From: PALSA-555 sp963821325 | GTDB taxonomy: Bacteria > Actinomycetota > Acidimicrobiia > IMCC26256 > PALSA-555 | Assembly (NCBI GenBank): GCA_963821325.1 | Contig: CAWGDC010000006.1 | Span: 248,001-312,000, forward strand | Reading direction: 5' to 3' | Length of the DNA stretch: 64,000 bases | Shown: positions 48,092-57,237 of the stretch, one piece after another | Layout: every line of letters begins with the position of its first letter | Numbering within the stretch: the first letter of the stretch is position 1 | Translations under genes and position numbers: made by a program | The notes under the pieces: generated by a model | The model's database searches: none | Seen by the model: the letters and a program-made list of their open reading frames with translations, nothing else | What the model was told of the DNA's origin: nothing

Positions 48092-48568
48092 CTAGCGCCG
48101 CTTGGTGACCCTGCGCTTGGTCGCCTTGCGCTTCGTGGCCTTGCGCTTGACGGCCTTGCGCTTGACGGCCTTGCGCTTCGTCGCCTTGCGCTTGACGGCT
48201 TTGCGCTTCGTCGCCTTGCGCTTGACGGCTTTGCGCTTGACGGCCTTGCGCTTGACGGCCTTGCGCTTCGTCACCTTGCGCTTGACGGCTTTGCGCTTCG
48301 TCGTCGCCTTGCGCTTCACGGCCTTGCGCTTCACGGCCTTGCGCTTCGCGGGACGCTTCTTCGTCGCCTTCTTGGCGACGCGCTTCTTCGCCGGGCGCTT
48401 CTTCGCGACCGCCTTGCGCTTCTTGGCCGCCTTCTTCGCCGGCTTCGGAGCTGCCGGCGCGGCAGACGGAGCCGCTGGTGTCGGCGGCTCCCACGGCCGG
48501 GGTGGGGGCGGACTCGGCGGCGTCGAGAGCCCACCGCCGATCGGTGGGTTAGGTGGCCACGATGACAT
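48092..48568 (-). CDS. Lysine/arginine-rich repeat protein, histone H1-like
   Basis: 158 residues. Residues 1-45 are Pro/Ala-rich (PPIGGGLSTPPSPPPPRPW), then residues about 46-158 are basic pentad repeats: AKKRPAKKR, then about 16 units of KRKAV, KRKAT or close variants. This composition matches histone H1-like/HctB and mycobacterial Lsr2/HupB-tail-type DNA-binding domains: unstructured, DNA- or RNA-compacting. Low-complexity, high-lysine use in a high-GC genome is unusual, but codons (AAG, CGC) are genome-like. ATG at 48568. Function by composition only. Confidence 0.7.
   Translation of the reverse strand: MSSWPPNPPIGGGLSTPPSPPPPRPWEPPTPAAPSAAPAAPKPAKKAAKKRKAVAKKRPAKKRVAKKATKKRPAKRKAVKRKAVKRKATTKRKAVKRKVTKRKAVKRKAVKRKAVKRKATKRKAVKRKATKRKAVKRKAVKRKATKRKATKRRVTKRR
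48100..48345. repeat. 15-bp tandem coding repeat
   Basis: About sixteen copies of a 15-bp unit like CTTGCGCTTGACGGC (plus strand), with two alternating variants (TTGACGGC and TTCGTCGC endings), all in phase with the KRKAV/KRKAT pentads of the overlapping gene. One unit has an added TTG codon (KRKATTKRKAV). Confidence 0.8.
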
Positions 48569-48754
48569 GGGCGTCCTTCCCTTCAGGCCAACGCTCGCGA
48601 AACAACCACGAGAATGAGAGTGAGCGTAATCCGATCACGACGCGAGATACAGGATTCTCGGCCCAAAACGACGGCGCGCGTCGTGTGCGCGCCGCCCGCT
48701 GGTCGCGGCGTCAGGTCGGCTCCTCGGCGCGGGCCGGCGCCACCGAGGGTGGTG

Positions 48755-49111
48755 TCAGGAGAAGGACTGGCCGCAGCCGCAGGACCGCTCGGCGTTCGGG
48801 TTGCTGATCGCGAACCCGGCGCCCTGGAGGCCGTCCTTGTAGTCGAGCGTGGCGCCCTTCAGGAGCTGGAAGCTCGCGGGGTCGATGACCACCTGCACGC
48901 CGGCGTGCTCGCTTCGGAGGTCGTCCGCGGCGATGTCGGTGTCGAAGAACATCTCGTAGCTGTAGCCGGAGCACCCGCCGGGGCGCACCGCGACCCGCAG
49001 CGCGAGCAACTCGTCGCTGGCCTCGGCGTCGAGCAGGCTCTGCACCTTCGTCGCGGCGGCGTCGGTGAGCAGAAACACCTCGGCGGCGTCCGTGACCTCG
49101 AACATCGTCAT
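48755..49111 (-). CDS. erpA: A-type iron-sulfur carrier (HesB/IscA/ErpA family)
   Basis: 118 residues. The three cluster cysteines are present: GGCSGYSY and the C-terminal CGCGQSFS; conserved flanks FFDTDI and GATLDYKDGLQGAGFAISNPNA. Accepts and delivers [2Fe-2S]/[4Fe-4S] clusters to apo-proteins. ATG at 49111 with GGAGG 9 nt upstream; ATG at 49105 is an alternative. Followed upstream (about 25 bp) by the SufR-like regulator on the same strand, so the regulator and carrier probably share a transcript. Confidence 0.9.
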   Translation of the reverse strand: MTMFEVTDAAEVFLLTDAAATKVQSLLDAEASDELLALRVAVRPGGCSGYSYEMFFDTDIAADDLRSEHAGVQVVIDPASFQLLKGATLDYKDGLQGAGFAISNPNAERSCGCGQSFS

Positions 49112-49135
49112 CGTGCGTCTCCTCCTGCGCTCAGC

Positions 49136-49807
49136 CTACTGGTCGTCACGGCGCGTCGCGACCGTGACGTGGCACGGCTCATGGTCGTACAACGTCGCGA
49201 ACTCCTCAACGCTTCCCCGCCCGACCTCGTCGACGATGCCTTCGCAGAGGCCCCGGTGCAGGTTGCACACCAGCTCGGGGTACGCCTCCGCGAGGTCGCG
49301 GAACGGGCAGTGCAAGAAATCGATCCGGGCCGCGCCCTCCGAGGTCCCGTCACCGGGAGCGAGCGCCGGCTCGAACCCGAGCCGCTCGAGCTCGGCGGCG
49401 AGCGCCTGCACACAGGACCCGGCGCGGGTCCGCCGGCCGGCCTCGGCGCCCCAGGCGTGGCCGGTGTCGGCCGCGTCGTCGACGTCGGCGCCGACCCGCT
49501 CGGCGAGCGCCGCGAGGAGGCCGGCGAGGAGGGCGTGGGCCGGTGGGTCGAACCCGAGGGTGGGGGCGCCGGGGGCGAGGAAGTAGAGGTGCTGGGGTCG
49601 CCCGACGGTGCCGCGGTGCACCGCCTCGGCGTCGACGAGCCCGGCGTCGCGCAGCCGCTCGAGGTGGAGCCGGACGGTGTTGGCGTGCACCGCGAGGCGC
49701 TCCGCGAGCTCCGGAGCCGACAGGGGGGCGGCCGAGGAGGCCAGCTCCCGGTAGACGGCATACCGCGTCTCGTCCGCCAACGCTTTGAGGACCCCGAGGT
49801 CCAGCAC
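49136..49807 (-). CDS. SufR-like Fe-S cluster-sensing transcriptional regulator
   Basis: 223 residues from the GTG at 49807 (a longer start at ATG 49843 is possible). ArsR/DeoR-like winged helix: GVLKALADETRYAVYRELASSAAPLSAPELAERLAVHANTVRLHLERLRDAGLVD. The C-terminal half has cysteines placed as in SufR-type sensors: FLHCPFRDLAEAYPELVCNLHRGLCEG...HEPCHVTV, which could hold a [4Fe-4S] or [2Fe-2S] cluster. The GTG start sits just 7 nt after a -10 box (49815-49820), so the mRNA would be leaderless, which is why I prefer it. Likely represses itself, the A-type carrier downstream and mrp across the shared promoter. Confidence 0.8.
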   Translation of the reverse strand: MLDLGVLKALADETRYAVYRELASSAAPLSAPELAERLAVHANTVRLHLERLRDAGLVDAEAVHRGTVGRPQHLYFLAPGAPTLGFDPPAHALLAGLLAALAERVGADVDDAADTGHAWGAEAGRRTRAGSCVQALAAELERLGFEPALAPGDGTSEGAARIDFLHCPFRDLAEAYPELVCNLHRGLCEGIVDEVGRGSVEEFATLYDHEPCHVTVATRRDDQ

Positions 49808-49810
49808 GCC

Positions 49811-49844
49811 CTTGACGGTACCCGCACCCGGGCATATTTTCAAG
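49811..49844. promoter_or_regulatory. Overlapping face-to-face promoters with symmetric CTTGA/TCAAG ends
   Basis: Plus strand: -35 TTGACG (49812-49817), 17-bp spacer, -10 TATTTT (49835-49840), serving mrp. Minus strand: -35 TTGAAA (49838-49843), 17-bp spacer, -10 TACCGT (49815-49820), serving the SufR-like gene. The whole stretch begins CTTGA and ends TCAAG, a dyad. The two polymerases cannot bind together, so a repressor on this dyad would control both genes. Confidence 0.65.
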
Positions 49845-49862
49845 GGAGACTGGTTTTATTCG

Positions 49863-51059
49863 ATGATGCGTGACCCTTCCACCGCCAACCGGCGGGCCCC
49901 GACGGCCGACGACGTCCGTCGCGCCCTGGCCGGGGTCTTCGACCCCGAGTTGCACGTCAGCATCGTGGACCTCGGCATGGTCGACGACGTCCTCGTCGAG
50001 GACGGCCGGGTCCGCGTCCGGGTGGCGCTCACCACGTCGGGCTGTCCCCTCCGCACCCGCATCCGTGACGACGTCGAGTCGAAGGTGCGCGGCCTCCCGG
50101 GAGTGACCGACGTGTCGGTGGAGTACGGCGAGATGACCGCCGCGCAGAAGAGCGCGGCGATGCAGCGGGCCCGCTGGCAGGCCCGCGAGCAGGCCGACCC
50201 GACCGAGGTGCCCGCCTCCACCCGCGTCCTCGCCGTGGCGAGCGGCAAGGGCGGCGTCGGCAAGTCGAGCGTCACCGTGAACCTCGCGGTCGCGCTCGCG
50301 GCCCGCGGCTTCCAGGTCGGCGTCCTCGACGCCGACATCTGGGGCTTCAGCGTCCCGAGCATGCTCGGGGTCGAGGGCCGCCTCGGCGGCGCCGACGGCA
50401 AGATCCACCCGAACGAGCGCACCGTCGCGAACCAGCTCGACCCGAACGGCGCGCCGGGTCGCCTCAAGGTCGTGTCGATGGGACTCCTCGTCGACGACGA
50501 GCAGACCGCGCTCATGTGGCGCGGCCTGATCCTCACGAAGGCGGTCGAGCAGTTCCTCCACGACGTCCGGTGGGGCGACATGGACTACCTGCTCATCGAC
50601 ATGCCGCCCGGCACCGGCGACGTCCAGATGGGGCTGGCGCGCATGCTCCCCCAAACCGAGCTGCTCGTCGTCACCACGCCGGCGCGCGCCGCGCAGCGGG
50701 TCGCGGCCCGGATCGTCGACATGGCGCAGCGCTCGTTCCTGAAGGTGCTCGGCATCGTCGAGAACATGAGCGCGTTCGTCACGCCCGACGGGCAGCGCCA
50801 CCCGGTGTTCGGAGAGGGCGGCGGCGCCGCGCTCGCCGAGCTGAGCGGCGCGCCGCTCGTCGCGCAGATCCCGCTCGAGACCGGCCTCGCGGCCGGTGGT
50901 GACACCGGCGAGCCCGTCGCGGAGCACGACCCCGACAGCGCCGCCGGGGCGGCCTTCCACGCCCTCGCGGCGCGGCTCGCCACCGAACTGCTCCCACCGG
51001 TCGAGATGGCCGGCTGCACCGCCCGGCTCTTCGAGCTGGTGAACCGCGGCGTGTCCTGA
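49863..51059 (+). CDS. mrp: Mrp/NBP35-family Fe-S cluster carrier ATPase
   Basis: 398 residues. N-terminal MIP18/DUF59 domain (ADDVRRALAGVFDPELHVSIVDLGMV, TTSGCPLR) and P-loop ATPase domain with AVASGKGGVGKSSVTVNLA near residue 125, DADIWGFSVPSMLG, LIDMPPGTGDVQMGLAR. Mrp proteins load Fe-S clusters onto targets; the usual C-terminal CxxC is absent or reduced to GC (MAGCTARLFE), so cluster binding may differ. ATG at 49863 (or 49866). Divergent from the SufR-like regulator. Confidence 0.9.
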   Translation: MMRDPSTANRRAPTADDVRRALAGVFDPELHVSIVDLGMVDDVLVEDGRVRVRVALTTSGCPLRTRIRDDVESKVRGLPGVTDVSVEYGEMTAAQKSAAMQRARWQAREQADPTEVPASTRVLAVASGKGGVGKSSVTVNLAVALAARGFQVGVLDADIWGFSVPSMLGVEGRLGGADGKIHPNERTVANQLDPNGAPGRLKVVSMGLLVDDEQTALMWRGLILTKAVEQFLHDVRWGDMDYLLIDMPPGTGDVQMGLARMLPQTELLVVTTPARAAQRVAARIVDMAQRSFLKVLGIVENMSAFVTPDGQRHPVFGEGGGAALAELSGAPLVAQIPLETGLAAGGDTGEPVAEHDPDSAAGAAFHALAARLATELLPPVEMAGCTARLFELVNRGVS

Positions 51060-51060
51060 C

Positions 51061-51903
51061 TTACGGGGCCCGCCAGGCGGCCTTGGCGCTGGTCCCGACG
51101 ACCTTGCCGTCCGCCTTCAGTTCGAGCAGATGGGCGTGGACCTGCCATCCGGCGGCCTCCACCAGCTCGGGCGGCAGGTCGGCCCGGCCGTAGATCTCGT
51201 CGACGAGCTCCCGGATCTTCACCCCGTCGTGCTTGCGGACCAGCCGCAGGATCTGCTGACCGCGCTGGCGGCGGTGGCTGAGGTAGTCGTCGAGGCGCGG
51301 CTTCGGGTCGTCGATCGCGTCGCCGTGCCCGGGGCAGATGCGCGACAGGCGCAGCCGCCGGAGCCGCTCGAGGGTCCGCACGTACACCGCCATGTCACCC
51401 CCACGGTTCGGGCTGACCACCGAGTACATGCCGTCTAGGACGACGTCCCCGGTGAAGAGCACCCGCTCCTCCTCGAGGAGGAAGCAGAGATGGTTCGGCG
51501 CGTGACCGGGCGTGTGGAGCACGTCGAGCCCCCATTCGCTGCCCTCGATGGTGTCCCCCTCGCCGATCGTGCGGTCCGGGACGATCGCGGCGTCCTTGTC
51601 GCGGTGCTTCCCGAAGGCAAGCACCTCGGCGCCGGTCGCCTTCACGAGCCGAGCGGTGCCCGGCCAGTGGTCGGGATGGGTGTGGGTGAGCACCACCCAG
51701 CGCACCCGCTCCCGCATCGACGCGCCGACGATGGCGTCGATGTGGGACTTCACGTCGGGGCCGGGGTCGATGACCGCGACCTCGTCGATACCGACCAGGT
51801 AGGTGTTGGTGCCGGGACCGGTGAACGGCCCAGGGTTCGGGGCGACGACCCGCCGCACCAGCGGCGACAGCGCGCTCGGGACGCCCGGCGTCAGGTCGGG
51901 CAT
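51061..51903 (-). CDS. MBL-fold hydrolase with C-terminal winged helix (LACTB2-like)
   Basis: 280 residues. Metallo-beta-lactamase ligands: THTHPDHWPG (HxHxDH), TPGHAPNHLCF, FTGDVVLDG, CPGHGD. The N-terminus NPGPFTGPGTNTYLVG and the C-terminal winged helix RQRGQQILRLVRKHDGVKIRELVDEIYG match the LACTB2/'ribonuclease or hydroxyacyl hydrolase' group. ATG at 51903. Ends 2 bp from the convergent mrp stop. Substrate unknown. Confidence 0.85.
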   Translation of the reverse strand: MPDLTPGVPSALSPLVRRVVAPNPGPFTGPGTNTYLVGIDEVAVIDPGPDVKSHIDAIVGASMRERVRWVVLTHTHPDHWPGTARLVKATGAEVLAFGKHRDKDAAIVPDRTIGEGDTIEGSEWGLDVLHTPGHAPNHLCFLLEEERVLFTGDVVLDGMYSVVSPNRGGDMAVYVRTLERLRRLRLSRICPGHGDAIDDPKPRLDDYLSHRRQRGQQILRLVRKHDGVKIRELVDEIYGRADLPPELVEAAGWQVHAHLLELKADGKVVGTSAKAAWRAP

Positions 51904-52257
51904 CAGACCGACGTCTTCGAGCCGCGGCTTCTCTCCGAGGGGAGGCGGGCCCGGCCGGACGCGGCGCAGCGCCGCACCGCCCCGGCGACCCGCGTCGGGA
52001 TGTCCTCGTCGCGCCGTTCCACCCGCACATTCTACGGGCGGGCCGATTCGTGTCCGCGTCTCCCGGCCAACGCTCGACGTCACCGTCGTACGCTTGGGCG
52101 GTGGACCAGGTGGGTCCTCTGCGCACATTCGGCTTTCCGTCGGCAGCCCGAAGGCAGGTTCACGCTCCCTCCTACCGAGGGACCGACGGCTCTCGCAGCG
52201 TCGACGTCAGAACCCTGCTGTGACAGCCAAACTGGACCCACCACCTACGCTTGCGCC

Positions 52258-53586
52258 GTGACGGACCCCCGGCGCGCGCTGCCGAGTGTCGAGCGTGTCC
52301 TCGCCGAGCTGGCCGGCCTGCCCGCCGCGCTGCTCGTGCAGTGCGCCCGTGGGGCGATCGACGAGGCCCGCACGGCGAGCGTCGACGGCACCGCGGTCGA
52401 CGCCGACGCGGTGATCGACGACGCCCGGCGCCGCGTCGACGCGCTCGTCGGCCAGCAACTGCGCCCCGTCGTGAACGCCACGGGGGTGCTGCTGCACACC
52501 AACCTCGGACGGGCGCCCATCGGCGACGAGGCCCTCGCCGCGGCCGCGGCGGTGGCCGGCGGCTACTCGAACCTCGAGTACCGGCTCGAGACCGGGCGGC
52601 GTGGGTCCCGCCACGACCACGCTGGGCACCTGCTGGCCCAAGCCTGCGGCGCCGAGGCGGGGCTCGTGGTGAACAACAACGCCGCGGCCGTGCTGCTCTC
52701 GCTCGCCGCGCTGGCCCGCGGCCGCGACGTCCTCGTGTCTCGCGGCGAGCTCGTCGAGATCGGCGGCGGGTTCCGGGTCCCCGAGATCATGGCCGAGTCC
52801 GGCGCCCGCCTCGTCGAGGTGGGGACCACGAACCGGACCCGCCTCGCCGACTACCGCGCGGCGCGCTCCAACGACACCGCGCTCGTCCTGAAGGTGCACG
52901 CCTCCAACTACCGCCTCATCGGGTTCACCGAATCGACGGCGGTCGACGCCCTCGCCGCGCTCGGCCCGCCGGTGATGGTCGACGTCGGCTCCGGGCTGCT
53001 CGACGAGACGACCCCGTGGCTGCCCCACCGGCCGTCGTGGCTGCACGACGAGCCGGGGGTCCGCCAGGCGCTCGACGCTGGTGCCGCCGTCGTCACGTTC
53101 TCCGGCGACAAGCTGCTCGGCGGCCCCCAGGCGGGGGTCATCGTCGGCCGCGCCGATCTCCTGGAGCGCATCGCGCGGCACCCGCTGGCCCGGGCGGTGC
53201 GGGCCGACAAGATGACCCTCGGCGCGCTGCAGGCCGTCGCCGCCGCGTACCTCGACGGCGACGCCACCCGGCTGCCGCTCTGGCGGATGGCCACGACGCC
53301 GACCGTCGAGCTGACCGTCCGGGCCGAGGCCGTCGCGCGGCACGTCCCCGGCGCCAAGGTGCAGGACTGCGAGGCCGTCGCCGGCGGCGGGTCCCTCCCC
53401 GGGCTCACCATCGCGTCCGTCGCGGTGGTGCTCGAGGCCGCCGCCCCCGACCGGGTGCTCGCCGCGCTGCGCCGCCACGGGGTCGTCGCCCGGATCGACG
53501 GTGACGCGGTCGTCTGCGACCTGCGCACCGTCGACCCCCGCGACGACGACCGGCTCGCCGCCGCCCTCGCCGCCAGCGGCACGTGA
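52258..53586 (+). CDS. selA: L-seryl-tRNA(Sec) selenium transferase
   Basis: 442 residues. SelA signature: RPVVNATGVLLHTNLGRAPI, YSNLEYRLETGRRGSRHDHA, VVNNNAAAVLLSLAAL and the PLP Lys at about residue 285 in TFSGDKLLGGPQAG. Converts Ser-tRNA-Sec to Sec-tRNA-Sec with selenophosphate, forming a decamer. GTG start at 52258. The stop overlaps selB (GTGA at 53583-53586). selC is about 18 kb upstream; selD is not in this window. Confidence 0.93.
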   Translation: MTDPRRALPSVERVLAELAGLPAALLVQCARGAIDEARTASVDGTAVDADAVIDDARRRVDALVGQQLRPVVNATGVLLHTNLGRAPIGDEALAAAAAVAGGYSNLEYRLETGRRGSRHDHAGHLLAQACGAEAGLVVNNNAAAVLLSLAALARGRDVLVSRGELVEIGGGFRVPEIMAESGARLVEVGTTNRTRLADYRAARSNDTALVLKVHASNYRLIGFTESTAVDALAALGPPVMVDVGSGLLDETTPWLPHRPSWLHDEPGVRQALDAGAAVVTFSGDKLLGGPQAGVIVGRADLLERIARHPLARAVRADKMTLGALQAVAAAYLDGDATRLPLWRMATTPTVELTVRAEAVARHVPGAKVQDCEAVAGGGSLPGLTIASVAVVLEAAAPDRVLAALRRHGVVARIDGDAVVCDLRTVDPRDDDRLAAALAASGT

Positions 53587-55377
53587 GGACCGTCGCCACC
53601 GCCGGTCACGTCGACCACGGCAAGTCGGCGTTGGTGCGGGCGCTCACCGGCACCGACCCGGACCGGCTCGCCGAGGAGAAGGCACGCGGCCTCACCATCG
53701 ACCTCGGGTTCGCGTTCACGACCCTGCCGTCCGGCGCCGAGGTCGGGTTCGTCGACGTGCCCGGCCACGTGCGGTTCATCAAGAACATGCTCGCCGGGGT
53801 CGGCGCGGTGGAAGTCGCCGTGTTCGTCGTGGCCGCCAACGAATCCTGGATGCCCCAGAGCGAGGAGCACGGGGCGATCCTCGACCTCCTCGGTGTCCGG
53901 GACGGGGTGATCGCGATCACGAAGGCGGACGTCGTCGACCCCGAGACGCTCCTCGTGACCCAGCTCGAGGTCGAAGAGCACCTCGCCGGGTCGCCGCTCG
54001 CCGACGCGCCGGTGGTGGTGTGCGACTCGCTGTCCGGCCGCGGGATCGACGAGGTCCGGTCCACCCTCGACGCCGTCCTCGCCGCCGCGCCACCACCCCG
54101 CGACCTCGACCGTCCCCGCCTCTGGGTCGACCGGGTGTTCGCGGCCCACGGCGCCGGCACCGTCGTGACCGGCACGCTCACCACCGGACGGCTCGCCGTC
54201 GGCGACGACGTCGTCGCCGGTGCGCATCCCGCCCGGATCCGGGGTATCGAGACCGCCGGGCAGCGCCTCGAACACGCCGAGCCGGGCACCCGTGTCGCGC
54301 TGAACCTCGCCGGCGTCGAGCACCGCGACCTGCGCCGCGGCGACGCCGTCGTGCGACCGGGCCAGTGGGTGACCCCGACCGTCGTCGACGTCGCGGTCAC
54401 GACCCTCGAGGGGGAGGACCCACCCCGCCGGCGACGCCTCCACGCCGCCATCGGCTCCGGTGAGCAGCGCGTGGTGTGGCGCACCCTCGACGAGGCGGGC
54501 CGGTACGCCCGGGTGCGGCTCGAGACGCCCCGGCCGCTCGCCCCCGGCGACCGGCTCGTGCTGCGCGACCTCGGGCGGCGTCGCACCGTCGCCGGTGCCG
54601 AGGTCCTCGACGTCACGCCGACCCGACGAGCGAAGGACGCCCCGCCGCGGCTCGGCCAGCCGCTCGGCGCCCGGCTGCTCGCCGCGTCGCCGTGGCTCAC
54701 CCCCGACGTGCTGGCCACCCACGGGGGCCTCGCGTCGGCGGACGCCACGGCCCTCGCCGACACCCTCGTCACCGACGGCGCCGCGGCGCGGCTCGGCAGC
54801 TGGCTCGTCGACGCCGCCGCGCGGCGCAGCCTCGAGGCCGCCGCCCTCGAGCGCGTCGAGGCCCACCATCGGGCCCGGCCCCGCGAGCCCGGCCTGGAGC
54901 TCGCCCGCCTCGCCGCGTCGCTCGGCGTCGAGCCCGAGCAGCTGCGCGTCGCGCTGGCCGCCGGGCCCGACACGCTGGTCCTCGAACGGGGCGTGGTCCG
55001 CCACCGGGACCATGCCGGCCAGGTGCGCGACTCCCCGGACGGGCGGCGGGTGCTCGCCGCCTACGAGGCGACGCCGTTCTCGCCGCCCGCGCCCACCGGC
55101 GGCGACGCGCCGGTCGTCCGCGGCCTCGTCCGAGAAGGGGCGCTCGTCGACGTCGACGGCGTGGTGTTCGCCGCGACCGGCGCTGGAGCAGGCCCGCGAC
55201 CGGGTCGTCGACGCGCTCGCCGACGCCGGCCGCCTGACCGTGGCCGACATCCGCACCCTGCTCGGGTCGACCCGGAAGTACGTGGTGCCGATCTGCGGCT
55301 GGCTCGACCGCACCGGCGTCACCCGCCGCCGCGGCGACGACCGCGTCCCCGGACCGACGAGCCGCCTCGGAGCCTGA
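53583..55377 (+). CDS. selB: Selenocysteine-specific elongation factor (frameshifted near 55180)
   Basis: About 598 residues. GTPase motifs: GHVDHGKSALVRALTG (G1), KARGLTIDLGFAF (G2), DVPGH (G3), ITKADVV (G4). EF-Tu-like domains II and III follow (GTVVTGTLTTGRLAVGDDV), then C-terminal winged helices; the last one, VRGLVREGALVDVDGVVFA ... RDRVVDALADAGRLTVADIRTLLGSTRKYVVPICGWLDRTGVT, breaks frame near 55180 (ATGA/ALEQ). Brings Sec-tRNA to UGA codons at a SECIS hairpin. GTG start 53583, coupled to selA. Convergent with whiB. Confidence 0.92.
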
Positions 55378-55385
55378 GCCGACGC

Positions 55386-55650
55386 CTATCCGGCGCGGCG
55401 TTCGAGCAGCGCCTGGCGCTCGCCCTCGTTCAACCCGCCCCAGATGCCGTGCGGCTCGCGGGTGTCGAGCGCGACGGCCAGGCACGGGTCACGGACCGGG
55501 CAGACGGCGCAGATGGCCTTGGCCCGCAGCTCCCGTGCCTCCCGAGCCGCGGCGCGGCTCAGCGGCCGCGGGCGGGTAGAACAAGGCGGCGTCCGGGCCC
55601 CGACAGGCGGCCCGGCGGGACCAGCCCTCGTCGACGCGGCGCAGCGTCAC
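55386..55650 (-). CDS. whiB: WhiB-family Fe-S transcriptional regulator (frameshifted near 55570)
   Basis: About 87 residues. First Cys in AACRGPDAALFYPP, then after an indel in the CCCGCGGCC run near 55570, LSRAAAREARELRAKAICAVCPVRDPCLAVAL, giving the C-x29ish-CxxC-x5-C cluster ligands, and GIWGGLNEGERQALLERR, the WhiB G[IV]WGG turn and basic end. Binds a [4Fe-4S] cluster and contacts SigA region 4. GTG at 55648-55650. Its neighbours (two ArsA ATPases on the other side of nfeD) recall mycobacterial whiB4-Rv3680-Rv3679. Confidence 0.87.
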
Positions 55651-55753
55651 GCTCCCCCTCCTCACCGGCCGTGTGACGCCCGATACCCAGCCGGCGCCGC
55701 GACGCTACCTGCCGTCCCCGCGGAGGAAAAGGGGGCTGAGGATCGGCGGTCGG

Positions 55754-57158
55754 TCAGGCCGGCGGGTCGTCGCCCCCGTCGCGACGTCGGGTCCGGGCCC
55801 GCTCCCGGTGGTCGCGGGCGCCGCCGTGCTCGGGCTCGACCTCGAGGACGAGCCCCTCGACGGACACGACCCGCGCGCGGTCGCCCGCCGCGACGGGGGT
55901 GGCCCGGTTCGTGCGGGCCCGCCAGCGGCTGCCGCGGATCACCACCACCCCGTCCGGGTCGACGGCGACCTCGGCCTCGCCGAGCTCGCCGATGAGCCCC
56001 TCCCGGCCCACCGTCGGGGTCGAGAACCGGGCTCGCACGAACGCGGGGAGGGCACCGACGAAGAAGAGGAGGGTGCCGGCGAGCACCACCACCAGCTCCC
56101 ACCACGGCACGTGGAGGCGACTCGACCCGCCGAACAGCGTGAGGGAGCCGAGGAGCAGCGCGGCGGTGCCGATCACGGTCCAGAACCCGACGCGGCCGGC
56201 CTGCACGTCGACCGAGCAGGCGACGATCCCGGCGGCGAGGAGCGCCGCCGCCCACCACGACACCGGGAGATGCGAAGCCCCGTACCCGGCGCCGAGCACC
56301 GCGAGGGCGCCGACCCCGGCCGCGAAGCCGACGCTCGCGGCGAAGAACTCGAACGCGATGAGCGCCAACCCGGCGACGAGCAGCAGATAGGTGACCCGGC
56401 TGCTGAGCAGGGTGTGCTGGAGCCGAGCGCCGAGCCCGAGCCCGGCGAAGACGACCTCCTGGTTGGGTTGGCGGCGACGCGCCTGCCCCGTGCCGACCAC
56501 CCGGGCGGTCGACAGGCGCACCGGCCCGGCGGAGGTCGGCACCGTCTCGCCGTCGAGGGTGACGATCACCTCGCCGATCGTGGGACGGACCCCGTTCGTC
56601 ACGTGCGCCGCCGCCGCGGCCGCGGCGCCGAGCCCTGTGGTCGCCAACGACGCGGCGCGGCCACCGTCGCGGTCGACGCGACGTGGCGAGGACCGCCAGC
56701 TCGTCGGCGACGGCCGCCCGCGTCACCGCGTGCGGCGCGTCGAGGCGGACGGGCAGCGCCGGACCGAGGCTCGAGCCTTGCGACACGTAGAGCACCGACG
56801 CCGCCTCCGCGAGCAGCGCGGCGCCGCCCGCGGCCTGCGCGCCGGACGGCCCGACCCAGACGACCACCGGGACGTGGGACTGGTGGATGAGCTGCGCGAG
56901 GGCGGTGACGTCGGTCGCGACGACACCGCTCGCGTCGAGCTGCACGAGCACGAGCGCGGCGTGCGCCGCGTTGGCGTTGGTGATGGCGTGGCGGGCGAGC
57001 GCGGCGAGCGGCGGGTCGATGTCGCCCTGCAGCTGCACGACGGTGATGCCGCCGTGTCCGCTCGTCGCGGCGGCGTGGGCCGGGACCGGCCGGGTGAGGG
57101 CCGCGGCGGAGCCGGCCGTGGCGAGCAGCACGAGGCCGCCGAAGGCCAGCGCGAGCAT
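55754..57158 (-). CDS. Long NfeD protein with ClpP-like domain (frameshifted near 56680)
   Basis: About 468 residues. Signal peptide LALAFGGLVLLATAGSAAALT; ClpP-like domain residues about 40-165 (ITVVQLQGDIDPPLAALARHAITNANAAHAALVLVQLDASG, VVVWVGPSGAQAAGGAALLAEAASVLYVSQGS). Active NfeD proteases have Ser in an AAS-AG motif; here it reads AAGGAA, so catalytic Ser is probably missing. After a frameshift at about 56680 follow TIGEVIVTLDGETV, five transmembrane helices and a C-terminal OB fold (GREGLIGELGEAEVAVDPDGVVVIRGSRW). ATG at 57158. No slipin beside it. Divergent from the ArsA pair. Confidence 0.8.
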
Positions 57159-57237
57159 GGCGCGTCGGCGACGGTTCGCGGACCGCGCGCCCCTAGCATT
57201 GCGGTCGAGGAGGGAGTGCAGCCCTGCAGAATCAACC

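Noticed and set aside
48100..48345. Regular repeats that could suggest a CRISPR array
   Set aside because: Units are 15 bp, contiguous, without spacers, and in phase with a lysine-rich reading frame; no cas genes nearby.
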